In this document: positions 9,416 through 18,197 of the stretch, piece after piece | Numbering within the stretch: the first letter of the stretch is position 1 | Layout: each line of letters opens with the position of its first letter | Origin: Scytonema tolypothrichoides VB-61278 | GTDB lineage: Bacteria > Cyanobacteriota > Cyanobacteriia > Cyanobacteriales > Nostocaceae | NCBI RefSeq assembly: GCF_000828085.3 | Contig: NZ_JXCA02000001.1 | Span: forward strand, 669,576-733,575 | DNA length: 64,000 nt | Direction: 5' to 3' | Translations under genes and position numbers: made by a program | Notes under the pieces: model-generated | What the model was told of the DNA's origin: nothing | Databases searched by the model: none | The model's input: only the letters and a program-made list of their open reading frames with translations

Positions 9416-9712
9416 TTAGCTTTTTTGGGCAGAACTAACGGTGTCTTGCTCCAACTTTGCTGCTTCTATTTGCTTGGTTTCTGGTTCTGCAGTCTGCTTG
9501 GTGTCTAGTTCAGCAGTCGTTTTCACCGCTTCTTGCAACTGAATTGCTTCTTTTTGAAACTCGTTTTGAAACTCCTTAGAAGCTTCTTGAAAACCGCGAA
9601 TTGCTTTTCCCAGACTGCGACCAACCTCTGGTAGCTTTTTCGGACCAAAGATTAACAGCGCTACCACAAAGATTAAAGCCATCTCTGGCAAACCGATACC
9701 GAATACATTCAT
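9416..9712 (-). CDS. tatA: Sec-independent translocase subunit TatA/E
   Basis: The 98-residue protein has one N-terminal membrane helix (LPEMALIFVVALLIFGPKKLPE), the FGPKKLP hinge, an amphipathic helix (GRSLGKAIRGFQEASKEF) and a charged soluble tail, the layout of TatA/TatE pore subunits of the thylakoid or plasma membrane twin-arginine translocase. The tail has a small internal repeat (DTKQTAEPETKQ). TatB would be longer and more hydrophilic, so TatA/E is preferred. It is immediately upstream of pth. Confidence 0.92.
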   Translation of the reverse strand: MNVFGIGLPEMALIFVVALLIFGPKKLPEVGRSLGKAIRGFQEASKEFQNEFQKEAIQLQEAVKTTAELDTKQTAEPETKQIEAAKLEQDTVSSAQKS

Positions 9713-9762
9713 ATCTTTCTCCTGTCAACTCAAAAACCGCATAACCCACATATGTAGTTTAA

Positions 9763-10749
9763 TCAATAGTTATCGTCATTGCTGCGATCATAATTGTAGT
9801 TACTTAATGCTCCAACATAAGCTGCAATCTCTGCAAATGCAGGCAAAGCTTCAGGGCAAAAGGGAGGAAAACTTAAAAAGCCATGCACCATACCAGAATA
9901 ATCGATGAAGCGAACTTGATTCCCAGCCGACTGCAATCGTTGGGCGTACTTCTCCCCCTCATCGTGTAGGGGATCATATTCAGCTGTGATAATCAACGCA
10001 GGAGGAAGATGACTTAAGTTATCTGCCAGCATTGGTGAGAAATACGGTTCAAATCGATCAGCTTCAGTGCGGGCGTAATATTTCACAAAGCACTGCATCA
10101 AGTCTTTTGTCAAGACGGGTGCATCTGCATAGATTTCTATAGAAGGCTGACTCAGCGTTCCATCCGTAACCGGGTAAAGTAAAATTTGCCGAGTGATCAA
10201 TCGTTGTCCTTGATCTCGTGCCATCAGACATACAGATGTCGCTAAATTTCCTCCAGCACTATCACCCATGACGATGACTTGTTGCTTGTTCGCTCCCAAA
10301 TTCGTTGCGTTTTTGACCGCCCAAGTAAGAATATCATAACAATCTTCCAGTGCAATGGGATATTTGAACCAAGGAGCTAGTCGATAGCGTACTGCAATCA
10401 CAATCGCATTTGTACTGTGTGCAATGCGACGGCACATCAAGTCATGAGTTTGCAAATTACCATAAACCCAACCACCACCATGAAAAAACAGAATCAGAGG
10501 CAGATTTTGTTTGCTTGATGGATAGTAAAGCCGAATTGGAACTGCACCATGTCGCCCCTCAACCATTTGATTTATCACGCTTAGTACCGGAATCCGCTTT
10601 CCACCCATCAGTCGTTCTACAACAAAAGGAATGGGTGTTTCAGAAAGCTGACGTAACTCCTCAAGACTCAATTTATCAAGAGGCTTATTCAAGCGAAGTA
10701 ACCAATTAAGGAGACGAATTTTCCAATCAAGTCTGAGATTGCTTTGCAT
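9763..10749 (-). CDS. Alpha/beta hydrolase, hormone-sensitive-lipase-type esterase
   Basis: The 328-residue protein has the HSL-family oxyanion motif FFHGGGWVYG near residue 88, the nucleophile elbow GDSAGGNLA near 165, the acidic residue in EYDPLHDEG near 260, and the catalytic His in GMVHGFLSF near 290. No signal peptide is visible, so it is probably a cytosolic carboxylesterase acting on short or medium acyl esters. It sits alone on the minus strand between psbH and tatA. Substrate unknown. Confidence 0.9.
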   Translation of the reverse strand: MQSNLRLDWKIRLLNWLLRLNKPLDKLSLEELRQLSETPIPFVVERLMGGKRIPVLSVINQMVEGRHGAVPIRLYYPSSKQNLPLILFFHGGGWVYGNLQTHDLMCRRIAHSTNAIVIAVRYRLAPWFKYPIALEDCYDILTWAVKNATNLGANKQQVIVMGDSAGGNLATSVCLMARDQGQRLITRQILLYPVTDGTLSQPSIEIYADAPVLTKDLMQCFVKYYARTEADRFEPYFSPMLADNLSHLPPALIITAEYDPLHDEGEKYAQRLQSAGNQVRFIDYSGMVHGFLSFPPFCPEALPAFAEIAAYVGALSNYNYDRSNDDNY

Positions 10750-10824
10750 TTCTTAGTTTTTAGTCTGGACACCTCATGGTATTAGCTTTAAGTGCTAGTC
10801 AAAACTCCAGAACTCACAACTGAT

Positions 10825-10849
10825 AAAAAAACCCGGTCGCAAACCGGGT
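10825..10849 (-). terminator. Rho-independent terminator of psbH
   Basis: On the minus strand the sequence ACCCGG-TTTGCGA-CCGGGT forms a 6-bp GC-rich stem followed directly by a run of seven T (A7 at 10825-10831 on the plus strand). It lies about 40 bp beyond the psbH stop. Confidence 0.85.
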
Positions 10850-10889
10850 GTGGGATAGCTTTAGGATGCAGGTTTTGCAACAGCAAACA

Positions 10890-11096
10890 TCATTTAACGC
10901 CCAAAGCCCGCCAGTCTACAGAAACATCTTGGATCAAGAAGGACTTGTTATAGAGTTGCAGAATAATCAACAGAAACACAAAAAATAGCAGAATAAAAAC
11001 AGACATCAGGGGGGTAGTACCCCAGCCTGGAGCCACTTTACCATACTCAGAGTTTAAAGGTCTGAGGATATCTCCTAACCGCGTCCTTTGTGCCAT
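10890..11096 (-). CDS. psbH: Photosystem II reaction center protein H
   Basis: This 68-residue PsbH is a single-pass thylakoid protein of photosystem II needed for stable assembly and acceptor-side function. The sequence [20 protein letters not shown], the [10 protein letters not shown] entry and the helix [17 protein letters not shown] match the cyanobacterial family throughout, including the C-terminal VDWRALG. It is transcribed opposite to psbN, the conserved cyanobacterial and plastid arrangement, and ends at a clear terminator. Confidence 0.98.
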   Translation of the reverse strand: MAQRTRLGDILRPLNSEYGKVAPGWGTTPLMSVFILLFFVFLLIILQLYNKSFLIQDVSVDWRALGVK

Positions 11097-11179
11097 AGTT
11101 CACCTAAGATGAGTTGCCAAAGCATTTTTTAATCTTCTGTAATATTCTATAGGAATAGGACACATAATCTGCACTTGTC

Positions 11180-11311
11180 ATGGAACCCGCAATAGTTCTT
11201 AGTATTTCTGTCTGCGCTGTCGTGATCGTCATTACGGCACTCTCCATCTATACCTCTTTTGGTCCACCCAGCAAGGAATTGAGCGATCCCTTTGAAGATC
11301 ACGAAGATTAA
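11180..11311 (+). CDS. psbN: PsbN, photosystem II assembly/repair factor
   Basis: A short frame from ATG 11180 encodes 43 residues starting MEPAIVLSISVCAVVIVITA and ending with the acidic tail DPFEDHED. This is the expected length and sequence of PsbN, a single-helix thylakoid protein required for PSII assembly and recovery from photoinhibition rather than a PSII subunit. It lies divergent to psbH and is 44 bp from the end of the convergent mannosidase gene. Confidence 0.97.
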   Translation: MEPAIVLSISVCAVVIVITALSIYTSFGPPSKELSDPFEDHED

Positions 11312-11326
11312 AGTTCGTGGATTTGT

Positions 11327-11346
11327 GGTTACGCTTAAGCGTAACC
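11327..11346. terminator. Perfect 20-bp palindrome between convergent psbN and mannosidase genes
   Basis: GGTTACGCTTAAGCGTAACC is a perfect inverted repeat located between the two stop codons. It can fold as a hairpin in either transcript and may act as a bidirectional 3' end. There is no long T-run on either side. Confidence 0.6.
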
Positions 11347-11355
11347 CCAAACCCA

Positions 11356-14300
11356 TTAGCTAACCTGAAAGCTGCTAATTTTCCAAGGTTGAATTGTAAA
11401 GATTTGTTCCTTAGATGAGAATTCGGGTGTGGGCAAAGACTGCTCTAACAAGTCCACTGACTCTCCCAGAGTTAACTCCAAATCACTTTGCAACAGCAAT
11501 TCGGCTGTCTCTCCGTGACATTCGTAACATCGGAGAATCCATTGTTTTGGGTTGTCTTCCGCTTGCTTAAACGCCATTAATATCAAATTCTCAGCCGACA
11601 AATCTAATAAACTACCAACAGGTGGTAAAGACTTGTTGTTCTCCTGATGTTTGGAACTCAACATCATGACCTCCATTGGTAAGTTTAATTCATAGCCGTG
11701 TCTGACTGTATGGGCTGATTCCCAGCTACCAGCATGAGGATACAAAGCATAAGTAAATTCATGAAAACCTTTGTCTGCTTCCTCGTCAGGCCAATTTGGA
11801 CTACGTAACAGACTTAAGCGTAATTGACTGGGTTGGCTATCGTATCCATATTTACAATCATTTAACAGACTAACACCGTATGTCTCATCATTGTTAACGG
11901 TGAGAGGAATTGTCAAATCAGCCCAACGTAAAGCCGGGACTTCCCACTTCGCCTTTTCTGCTGGAGTTTCGGGTTTCGTGGGACGGCGAATAGCTCCACA
12001 AGGAATTTCATAAGTCGCAAAGTCCGCTTCCAGATTCAGAGGAAAAGCAGCTTTCACCAAGACCTGACGTTCCTGCCAGTTAACAGTCGTGGCGATTTTC
12101 AGGATTGGCGAATGCCCTTGTAATATATAGTCACAGCAAAACTCTGATTCACCCAGCTGGCGCACCACACGCAGACGGGTTTGCACCGGTCCAATTTCCA
12201 GCCACTCAATAGATTTTAGCTGCGTTGGTGGTAAAGGATGCTCGGAATAATTAGGGTCAATATTCCAAGCATCCCAGTATTGACCACTATCTTGGAAAGC
12301 TTGTAATTGATTTCCAGGACCATTGAGAACTTCTCTATTATTAACTTTGTCAAAAAGACTCGACAAATTACCAGTTTCTTCGTCAATAGTTACCCGCAAA
12401 AATTCATTTTCAAAAGTCAATCTTTTTGGCTCAAAATGTTCTTGCTTTCGCAAACTCGATTTGGTATCATCAGACTGGGTTATGTTATTGCCTTTTTTAG
12501 GCACTTGAGGACAAAGCCAAAAAACGCGATAGCCAACAGAGGGGACATCCATTGCTAGAAACAGCAGCTTTGAGTCGTCAGTGAGTTGAGAAGGCAAAAG
12601 TTCTCCTTCGAGATTATAAACGCAAGCACAAGAGTGAGAATGAGGTAGCTCAACCGCAACAACTGAAGATCGCTGCCAATTCAGGGAGTTAAAGACGAAA
12701 ATTGGTAAAGCGTCGGGTTGGGGCGGCTGTGGTAAGTTTATTTGGGATGCAAGATGACTTAAAGACTCCTGCAATATCTCATGACCAACTTTCTCCACCT
12801 CCTGCCAAGTTGGAAGCGCATCCGCATAAACTTGATTAATCGCAGAACCAGGCAGAATATCGTGAAACTGATTAAATAAGACCTTTTTCCACGCCGCTTC
12901 TAGTTCAGGTTTCGGATATGTCGCTCTAGAGCTAATTGTTGCTAAAGCCGCGAACAGTTCTGCTTGGTACAATAATCCTTCACAACGACGATTCCAACGT
13001 TTTTGGTCGCCGTGAGTGGTGTAGCAACCGCGATGGAATTCTAGATAAAGTTCGTCTTCCCAAGTGGGGAATGAGGGAGGGGAAGCAGGGGAGGCAGGGG
13101 AGGCAGGGGGAGAATTATTTTCTTGTCTATTCTTGATTTGCTGTAGATAATTTTCGGCAGTCGTAAATTCTAGCTTCGGGAACAAAGGAGACTTTTGCCA
13201 ACGCTGGGCAGTTTCTAACATATCACGAGTGGGACCGCCGCCGTGGTCACCTACGCCAGGAAGCCAAAGAGCGTCAGAAAGACCAGTTTGGGTTTGCCAT
13301 TCACAGGCGTAGGATGCCATTTTAACAGGGTCGATACCTTCACCAACAAGGGCAGACATATAGCTAAAGACTTCACTACCGTCAGGCGATCGCCACCAAA
13401 AAGCACCATAATCAAACTTCGTCGTATCATTCCAGCGCAGCTTCTGAGTCACGAAATACTCAACACCAGCACTCGCGAAAAACTGCGGCAAAGTTGCACA
13501 AAAACCAAAACTATCTGGTACCCACACAACAGAAGAAAGCTTGCCAAACTTCTCCAACACATAACGCTGACCATACAACAACTGACGAACAATAGATTCA
13601 CCAGCAATTAAATTCAACTCCGGTTCAACCCAAAAACCTCCTACAACTTCCCAACGCCCAGCTTTCACCGCTTGTTGAATAGCATCAAACAAATCCGGAC
13701 GATGTTCTTCAATCCAAGCATAAAGCACTGGCGAAGAATGGCAGAAAATTAACTCCGAAAAATCCCGGCTTAGCTTAAGAACCGACTCAAAAGTACTTTG
13801 TGCAGCCTTCCAAGTTTCACTCACAGGCCAAAGCCATGCTAAATCAAGATGAGCATGACCCAATAAGTAAATTTTTGAATTAATATTTTGTATCTTCGAT
13901 TCCAACAACCTCTGACGAAGAGCAAACAGTAAATTCTCAAACTCTTTCTTATCTTCCTTGGCGTCCTTGGCGTCTTGGTGAGTCCAGCCCCCGTCTTGGC
14001 GGCTTCCGTCACGTTCGCGTAGCGTCTCCGCAGGAGTTTGGGGGACTGGCGTTAGCCGTAAGGCGTGCGCTTTGCGCATACCCGAAGGGCGGTTCGTTTC
14101 CTCCCAATCAATCCCCGCCACACTCTCCGCCAAATCCTCCAACCTCTCAGGCTCAAAAGTTTCTAAAAACCGCTGCATCACAGCCAACTCGTCACCCACA
14201 AAACCGGGATCTGGGCGATTCTCATCCGTAGACTCATAAATCAGAAGCGACTTTACTAAAGCACCATCACAATGCCCCGGACTCACCAAACGCAAAGCAA

Positions 14301-14718
14301 TGATAAACTCATCTCCTGGTGTCACCCTAGGACTCAGTAGTACCCTAGGTGAACAATCAAACAAATCTCCCTCAAGTACTAACTTGCCATTAACATAAAC
14401 TTGAGCAGAGTCCGCCCACCAAACCAACGATAGCCGCAAAGACAAGCCCTCTAGCGGATAACCCTGTAAAGCTTGGGGAACAACCAATTTTTGCACTAAC
14501 CATATCACTTTTTGCCCGCCAGTCCAAGCAATGTGTCCTTTGGCGTTTAACTGGGCAAGACTCCAAAGCGAAAAGTCGCACGTGCTAATGTCAGCCACAG
14601 ACAAGTCAGCTTCCAAGCATTGCCAGGATGACAAATTATTCACTCTTACATATGATCGCAACTTCTCAATTGCTTCGGAGATCAATTTAGTATTGGCTTG
14701 AGATACTTCAGAGGTCAT
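11356..14718 (-). CDS. Glycoside hydrolase family 38 alpha-mannosidase
   Basis: The 1120-residue enzyme has an N-terminal beta domain, then the GH38 catalytic domain starting near residue 284 with GHAHLDLAWLWP (zinc ligands His290 and Asp292) and VPDSFGF with the nucleophile Asp402. The alpha-mannosidase middle helical bundle and the C-terminal beta-sandwich follow, so it is complete. It hydrolyses alpha-mannosidic bonds, presumably intracellularly as no signal peptide is seen. Residues about 209-258 (GMRKAHAL..QTPAETLRERD..THQDAKDAK) come from dispersed repeats inserted in frame between the N-terminal and catalytic domains. A 9-bp satellite encodes PASPASPAS near residue 540. Both insertions lie where a linker could tolerate them. 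Confidence 0.92.
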   Translation of the reverse strand: MTSEVSQANTKLISEAIEKLRSYVRVNNLSSWQCLEADLSVADISTCDFSLWSLAQLNAKGHIAWTGGQKVIWLVQKLVVPQALQGYPLEGLSLRLSLVWWADSAQVYVNGKLVLEGDLFDCSPRVLLSPRVTPGDEFIIALRLVSPGHCDGALVKSLLIYESTDENRPDPGFVGDELAVMQRFLETFEPERLEDLAESVAGIDWEETNRPSGMRKAHALRLTPVPQTPAETLRERDGSRQDGGWTHQDAKDAKEDKKEFENLLFALRQRLLESKIQNINSKIYLLGHAHLDLAWLWPVSETWKAAQSTFESVLKLSRDFSELIFCHSSPVLYAWIEEHRPDLFDAIQQAVKAGRWEVVGGFWVEPELNLIAGESIVRQLLYGQRYVLEKFGKLSSVVWVPDSFGFCATLPQFFASAGVEYFVTQKLRWNDTTKFDYGAFWWRSPDGSEVFSYMSALVGEGIDPVKMASYACEWQTQTGLSDALWLPGVGDHGGGPTRDMLETAQRWQKSPLFPKLEFTTAENYLQQIKNRQENNSPPASPASPASPPSFPTWEDELYLEFHRGCYTTHGDQKRWNRRCEGLLYQAELFAALATISSRATYPKPELEAAWKKVLFNQFHDILPGSAINQVYADALPTWQEVEKVGHEILQESLSHLASQINLPQPPQPDALPIFVFNSLNWQRSSVVAVELPHSHSCACVYNLEGELLPSQLTDDSKLLFLAMDVPSVGYRVFWLCPQVPKKGNNITQSDDTKSSLRKQEHFEPKRLTFENEFLRVTIDEETGNLSSLFDKVNNREVLNGPGNQLQAFQDSGQYWDAWNIDPNYSEHPLPPTQLKSIEWLEIGPVQTRLRVVRQLGESEFCCDYILQGHSPILKIATTVNWQERQVLVKAAFPLNLEADFATYEIPCGAIRRPTKPETPAEKAKWEVPALRWADLTIPLTVNNDETYGVSLLNDCKYGYDSQPSQLRLSLLRSPNWPDEEADKGFHEFTYALYPHAGSWESAHTVRHGYELNLPMEVMMLSSKHQENNKSLPPVGSLLDLSAENLILMAFKQAEDNPKQWILRCYECHGETAELLLQSDLELTLGESVDLLEQSLPTPEFSSKEQIFTIQPWKISSFQVS
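13077..13111. repeat. In-frame 9-bp tandem repeat (GGGGAGGCA)
   Basis: About three copies of GGGGAGGCA sit inside the mannosidase gene and encode Pro-Ala-Ser steps on the minus strand. The period is a multiple of three, so copy-number change would keep the frame. Confidence 0.8.
13961..14100. repeat. Cluster of dispersed repeats inserted in frame in the mannosidase gene
   Basis: The block starts with TTGGCGTCCTTGGCGTCTTGG (the unit that flanks the GxxExxY gene), continues with GTTCGCGTAGCGTCTCCGC (also at the 3' end of the first gene), and ends with palindromic segments such as GTGCGCTTTGCGCATACCC. All of it is translated without a stop in the mannosidase frame. Confidence 0.8.
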
Positions 14719-14878
14719 AATTTCGCTAATATGGGGAAGCTCATAATCATCAACAGTCTTTCGATTTATTGTTTGGTACGAGTCCAGCAGCTCAGCAAAA
14801 CTCTTAACAAAAGTTAACCATTACGTCACGCATTTAATTTGTACACAGCTAGGGACTAGACCAATTGCGTTGTTTTCT

Positions 14879-14911
14879 TAATTTTGAATTTTGAATTTTG
14901 AATGTTGAATT
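14879..14911. repeat. TTTTGAA heptamer repeat in the leader of the next gene
   Basis: Several tandem TTTTGAA/TGTTGAA units end 5 bp before the ATG at 14916. A very similar tract precedes the DUF2227 gene at 62574. Confidence 0.75.
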
Positions 14912-14915
14912 GCCT

Positions 14916-16634
14916 ATGCCTCCTGCTACCCCTGGTCGTTATCAAAGCAGACTTTTTAACTTTTTCCACCAGCAATCTCGGCGCTGGGGTCAACAGTTTG
15001 AGCGTACCATACGGCATGTACAAGTCGCTGCTAATTGGTCATTAGAGGCTCTACTTACGAGCGTGTATCTGCTGATTAGCAAAGCAACAGAATCAGCTGG
15101 TAAACAACTGCATACAAATGAGCAACAACCGAGGTTCCAGTTACAAGAAAATCAGACTGAGATTGTCGAAACTCCTTCATCTGTAAATACTCCCATTCAG
15201 CGAGTTCTAGAAGCAGCGGTGACTCTGCAAATTGCTGGTTCTGCGGATCACCGAAGCACGGAGACAAATAACTCCCATTATCTGTGGATCCCTCATTTTC
15301 CTGTCTTCCCTACAGTCTCATCTCCCCTGACTCCTTCACTCTCTGACTCCCTGACTTTCTCATCTCCCCCAATAGTGCGGGGAATTGCTTCACTTTTAGG
15401 AAATCGCAATTTGGTACTCGTTACGATTGAAAATGAAGTTCTCGATATTTTAACGCCCCAGCAACAAGAAAAATTGCAAAACCGGATTCTTGAGGAAGTT
15501 GCTACGTATTGCTGTTCTTGGCAGTTGACTCAAAGCGAAGACGAGACAAAAGTATTATCTGAAATTGACCGTCTGTTGAACAAATTGACGGGTAGTAAGA
15601 AAAGCATACCTGCCTTACCTCAAGCAACGGGAACAGAGTCGAAAAAAGAGTATCAAGAATTACCTGGGATTTTCCAAAAACTACCATTACTAGACGCAGC
15701 GATCGCCCAAATAGAATCTCGTGCTGTAGTCACAATATCTCGTACGAGTGGACACTTGCTCCAATTGGTTCAAAATCAGCTAAACATCTTTATTTACGGT
15801 AAAGAGCAGCAACTGACAACTGAACAAAGATCATTAGATGGTAATTGGGAAGATCAAGCCTCAAAAATCCAAGCTCTAATTTGGGGGGCAATTAACTATT
15901 TTTTTGGCGAACGCAACACTAATAAACTAGAGCAAAAAACTCCAACGGATAGTATTGACAAAGGGTTATCAATAGGTTTAAAAAATAAACCAAAAACTGT
16001 AAAATTACCACAGCGTCCTTCTTCCTCAGCTTTACCGGAAAGCCCTGATTTACCAAGCGAGAATATAGAAGATCCTTGGTTAACTATGGATGATTTGTTT
16101 GGGGATAATTTGTTTGGAGATTTGCAGGAAGTTACAGAGGTTGTTAACGAGCAACAATTATTAGTGACATCATCTGAGTCTCCAAAATCTGTTCTCCCCG
16201 CGAGTCCTTCTGAGTCTCCAAAATCTGCTATCCCCGCGAGTCCTTCTGTGAAGATAACCAGACAAATCAATTTCAAATCGTTCAGCGTCCTGAGTCAAGC
16301 GAAGGAGCTAATTCAAAATTCCAAATATTCCCTACGGGCAACCTACGCAAATAAAATTTGGAAGTCTTCCTCATCTTCCGATACCCCTATTTCTCAATTT
16401 GAAAGTGATAGCAACCTAATTAAGGATAACAAAGGAGAAATTCTTCATCAGCAGCCGAAAACGACTCAAGTTGAAGCAAAGCCAGATTGGATTGAAACAC
16501 AAGCTCAAACGATTGGGTATGCAAAACATCCTCTGGAGCAAGTTCTTGAATGGCTAGACCGCATCATGCTTTGGGTAGAAGAAAATTTAGTGAAAATTGG
16601 TGTATTTCTGCGGAAGCATTTGCGAATCAAATAA
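14916..16634 (+). CDS. Hypothetical cyanobacterial protein, low complexity centre
   Basis: From the ATG at 14916 (MPPATPGRYQS) the protein has 572 residues. An N-terminal positively charged region (FHQQSRRWGQQFERTIRHV) is followed by a conserved-looking block around residues 100-230 (SPPIVRGIASLLGNRNLVLV..DILTPQQQEKLQ), then a long polar, Ser/Pro-rich section. That section includes a 12-residue direct duplication (SESPKSVLPASP / SESPKSAIPASP). The C-terminus is an amphipathic segment (VLEWLDRIMLWVEENLVKIGVFLRK). No enzyme motif was recognised. The upstream TTG start at 14898 lies in the heptamer repeat and is less likely. Its 3' end overlaps the convergent MocR gene by 48 bp. Confidence 0.7.
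   Translation: MPPATPGRYQSRLFNFFHQQSRRWGQQFERTIRHVQVAANWSLEALLTSVYLLISKATESAGKQLHTNEQQPRFQLQENQTEIVETPSSVNTPIQRVLEAAVTLQIAGSADHRSTETNNSHYLWIPHFPVFPTVSSPLTPSLSDSLTFSSPPIVRGIASLLGNRNLVLVTIENEVLDILTPQQQEKLQNRILEEVATYCCSWQLTQSEDETKVLSEIDRLLNKLTGSKKSIPALPQATGTESKKEYQELPGIFQKLPLLDAAIAQIESRAVVTISRTSGHLLQLVQNQLNIFIYGKEQQLTTEQRSLDGNWEDQASKIQALIWGAINYFFGERNTNKLEQKTPTDSIDKGLSIGLKNKPKTVKLPQRPSSSALPESPDLPSENIEDPWLTMDDLFGDNLFGDLQEVTEVVNEQQLLVTSSESPKSVLPASPSESPKSAIPASPSVKITRQINFKSFSVLSQAKELIQNSKYSLRATYANKIWKSSSSSDTPISQFESDSNLIKDNKGEILHQQPKTTQVEAKPDWIETQAQTIGYAKHPLEQVLEWLDRIMLWVEENLVKIGVFLRKHLRIK
16173..16244. repeat. 36-bp direct tandem duplication in coding sequence
   Basis: Two adjacent 36-bp units encode SESPKSVLPASP and SESPKSAIPASP. 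Only a few bases differ, so the duplication is recent. Confidence 0.85.
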
Positions 16635-18089
16635 CATTTGAGCTATCATAGAAATGCTGTCCATCAGCTGCTGCTCTGTCAACTCACCGTAACCAAAAAT
16701 AAACTCACCTTGAGAGTGCGGTCCCAGATAATGAGGTGCAGCAGACATCATGCTGATACCATGCAAAGCAGCACGCCTAATAATCTCTTGATCGGTAAAA
16801 GGAGTGTGTAGTCGCACCATCACATGAATTCCGGCTTTTTCCCCTAAAATCGTTGCTTTGTCTCCAAAATGAACATTTAATGCTTTCACAAGGGCTTGAC
16901 GACGTTTATCGTAAAGCGATCGCATTTTTCTAATATGACGTTCTAAATGCCCTTCGTTGATAAAGTCTGCAAGAACTTGTTGTTCGAGTAAGGGGAGATG
17001 GCGATCGCTCAACCATTTGCCACGAGCAAAAGCAGAAATTAAACTTTTTGGCAGAACCAAATAACCAATCCGCAGCGAAGGAAACAGCACTTTGGAAAAC
17101 GTACCAATATAAAGTACAGAATCACTGCGATCCAATCCTTGCAAAGCTGGAATAGGTCTGTCACCATAGCGATATTCACTATCGTAGTCATCTTCGATGA
17201 TCAAAGCCCCTGTTTGTCGTGCCCAAGTGAGTAATTCCAAGCGTCGGGGTAGCGAAAGTATTGCACCTGTGGGAAATTGGTGAGAAGGTGTCACGTAAAC
17301 AAGCCGGATTTGTTCGTTGGAATAACGAGCCAAATCTTTAACCACAAAGCCTGACTCATCCACAGCAATAGGTAAGAGTTTAGCACCTTGAGTCTGAAAG
17401 ATAAGCCGTGCGCTTAAGTAGCCTGGGTCTTCTAAACAAATAACATCATCAGGTTCAATGAACAAGCGCATAATTAAATCGAGTGCTTGCTGCGTACCAT
17501 TGACAATGAGCACTTGGTCTGCTTCACAGTTGACAGCGCGGGAACGAGAGAGATATCGAGAAATAGCTTCCCGTAAAGGTTTGTACCCTAGAATATCCCT
17601 TGAGTAGTCAAGCCATTGCAAATCAGAACAACAGTAATGAGAAAGTAGTTTACGCCACAGCTTGATAGGAAACTCGTCTAAGGCTGGTCGTCCGTAGCGG
17701 AAGTTAATCGGCATTTCCGGTTCAGGAATTCTGGGGACATCTTCTGTCTTAATTAAATAGTTACCATACTGAGACAACTTGACTGGTGGACGAGTCATCT
17801 TTCCAGTTGATGGAATAGGCGTTGAACGCAGTAAATCATCAGGTAGTTGAGTGCAAACAAACGTACCAGAACCGACAACAGTTTCTATGTAGCCTTCACT
17901 CAAAAGTTGATCATAAGTTTGAGTCACAGTCGTGCGAGAAATCCCTAAAGATTTGGCAAGCTGACGTGTGGAAGGAATGCGTCTTCCTGGTAATAACCTT
18001 CCGCCAAGAATGCAGTAGCGTAGTTCTTCGTAAAGCTGTTGATGAAGTGGTAGAGGAGAATTACTATCCAGCGTAATGGCAAAATCCAT
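16587..18089 (-). CDS. MocR/PdxR-type transcriptional regulator (GntR wHTH + aminotransferase domain)
   Basis: The 500-residue protein starts with a GntR winged helix (PLPLHQQLYEELRYCILGGRLLPG..PSTRQLAKSLGISRTTVTQTY, residues 12-75). A linker precedes a class-I aminotransferase fold with NGTQQALDLIMR, DPGYLSARL, IIEDDYDSEYRYG and the PLP-lysine region IGTFSKVLFPSLRIGY. MocR proteins use PLP or its adducts as effector and usually control the neighbouring gene. Here the divergent genes encode two GNAT acetyltransferases and then a PNPOx-like protein. Repeated AAAGTGG half-sites lie in the shared promoter. The effector and target are inferred. Aminotransferase activity is unlikely to be its main role. 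Confidence 0.9.
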   Translation of the reverse strand: MDFAITLDSNSPLPLHQQLYEELRYCILGGRLLPGRRIPSTRQLAKSLGISRTTVTQTYDQLLSEGYIETVVGSGTFVCTQLPDDLLRSTPIPSTGKMTRPPVKLSQYGNYLIKTEDVPRIPEPEMPINFRYGRPALDEFPIKLWRKLLSHYCCSDLQWLDYSRDILGYKPLREAISRYLSRSRAVNCEADQVLIVNGTQQALDLIMRLFIEPDDVICLEDPGYLSARLIFQTQGAKLLPIAVDESGFVVKDLARYSNEQIRLVYVTPSHQFPTGAILSLPRRLELLTWARQTGALIIEDDYDSEYRYGDRPIPALQGLDRSDSVLYIGTFSKVLFPSLRIGYLVLPKSLISAFARGKWLSDRHLPLLEQQVLADFINEGHLERHIRKMRSLYDKRRQALVKALNVHFGDKATILGEKAGIHVMVRLHTPFTDQEIIRRAALHGISMMSAAPHYLGPHSQGEFIFGYGELTEQQLMDSISMIAQMLFDSQMLPQKYTNFH

Positions 18090-18104
18090 ACTTGCTGAGC
18101 TTTT

Positions 18105-18153
18105 AAAGTGGACTTATATCAAATCATAAAAGTGGCTCTTGTAGAAGACCACT
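18105..18153. promoter_or_regulatory. Putative MocR operator in the MocR/GNAT divergent promoter
   Basis: AAAGTGG occurs at 18105-18111 and again at 18129-18135, 24 bp apart and so near two helical turns. An inverted half-site CCACT lies at 18149-18153. MocR regulators commonly bind direct repeats in the shared promoter. The third site is conserved in the decayed copy at 21414. Confidence 0.45.
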
Positions 18154-18197
18154 ATGGAGAATTACGCTGATAGTGTTGAAATTCAAAGTCCCCAAAA

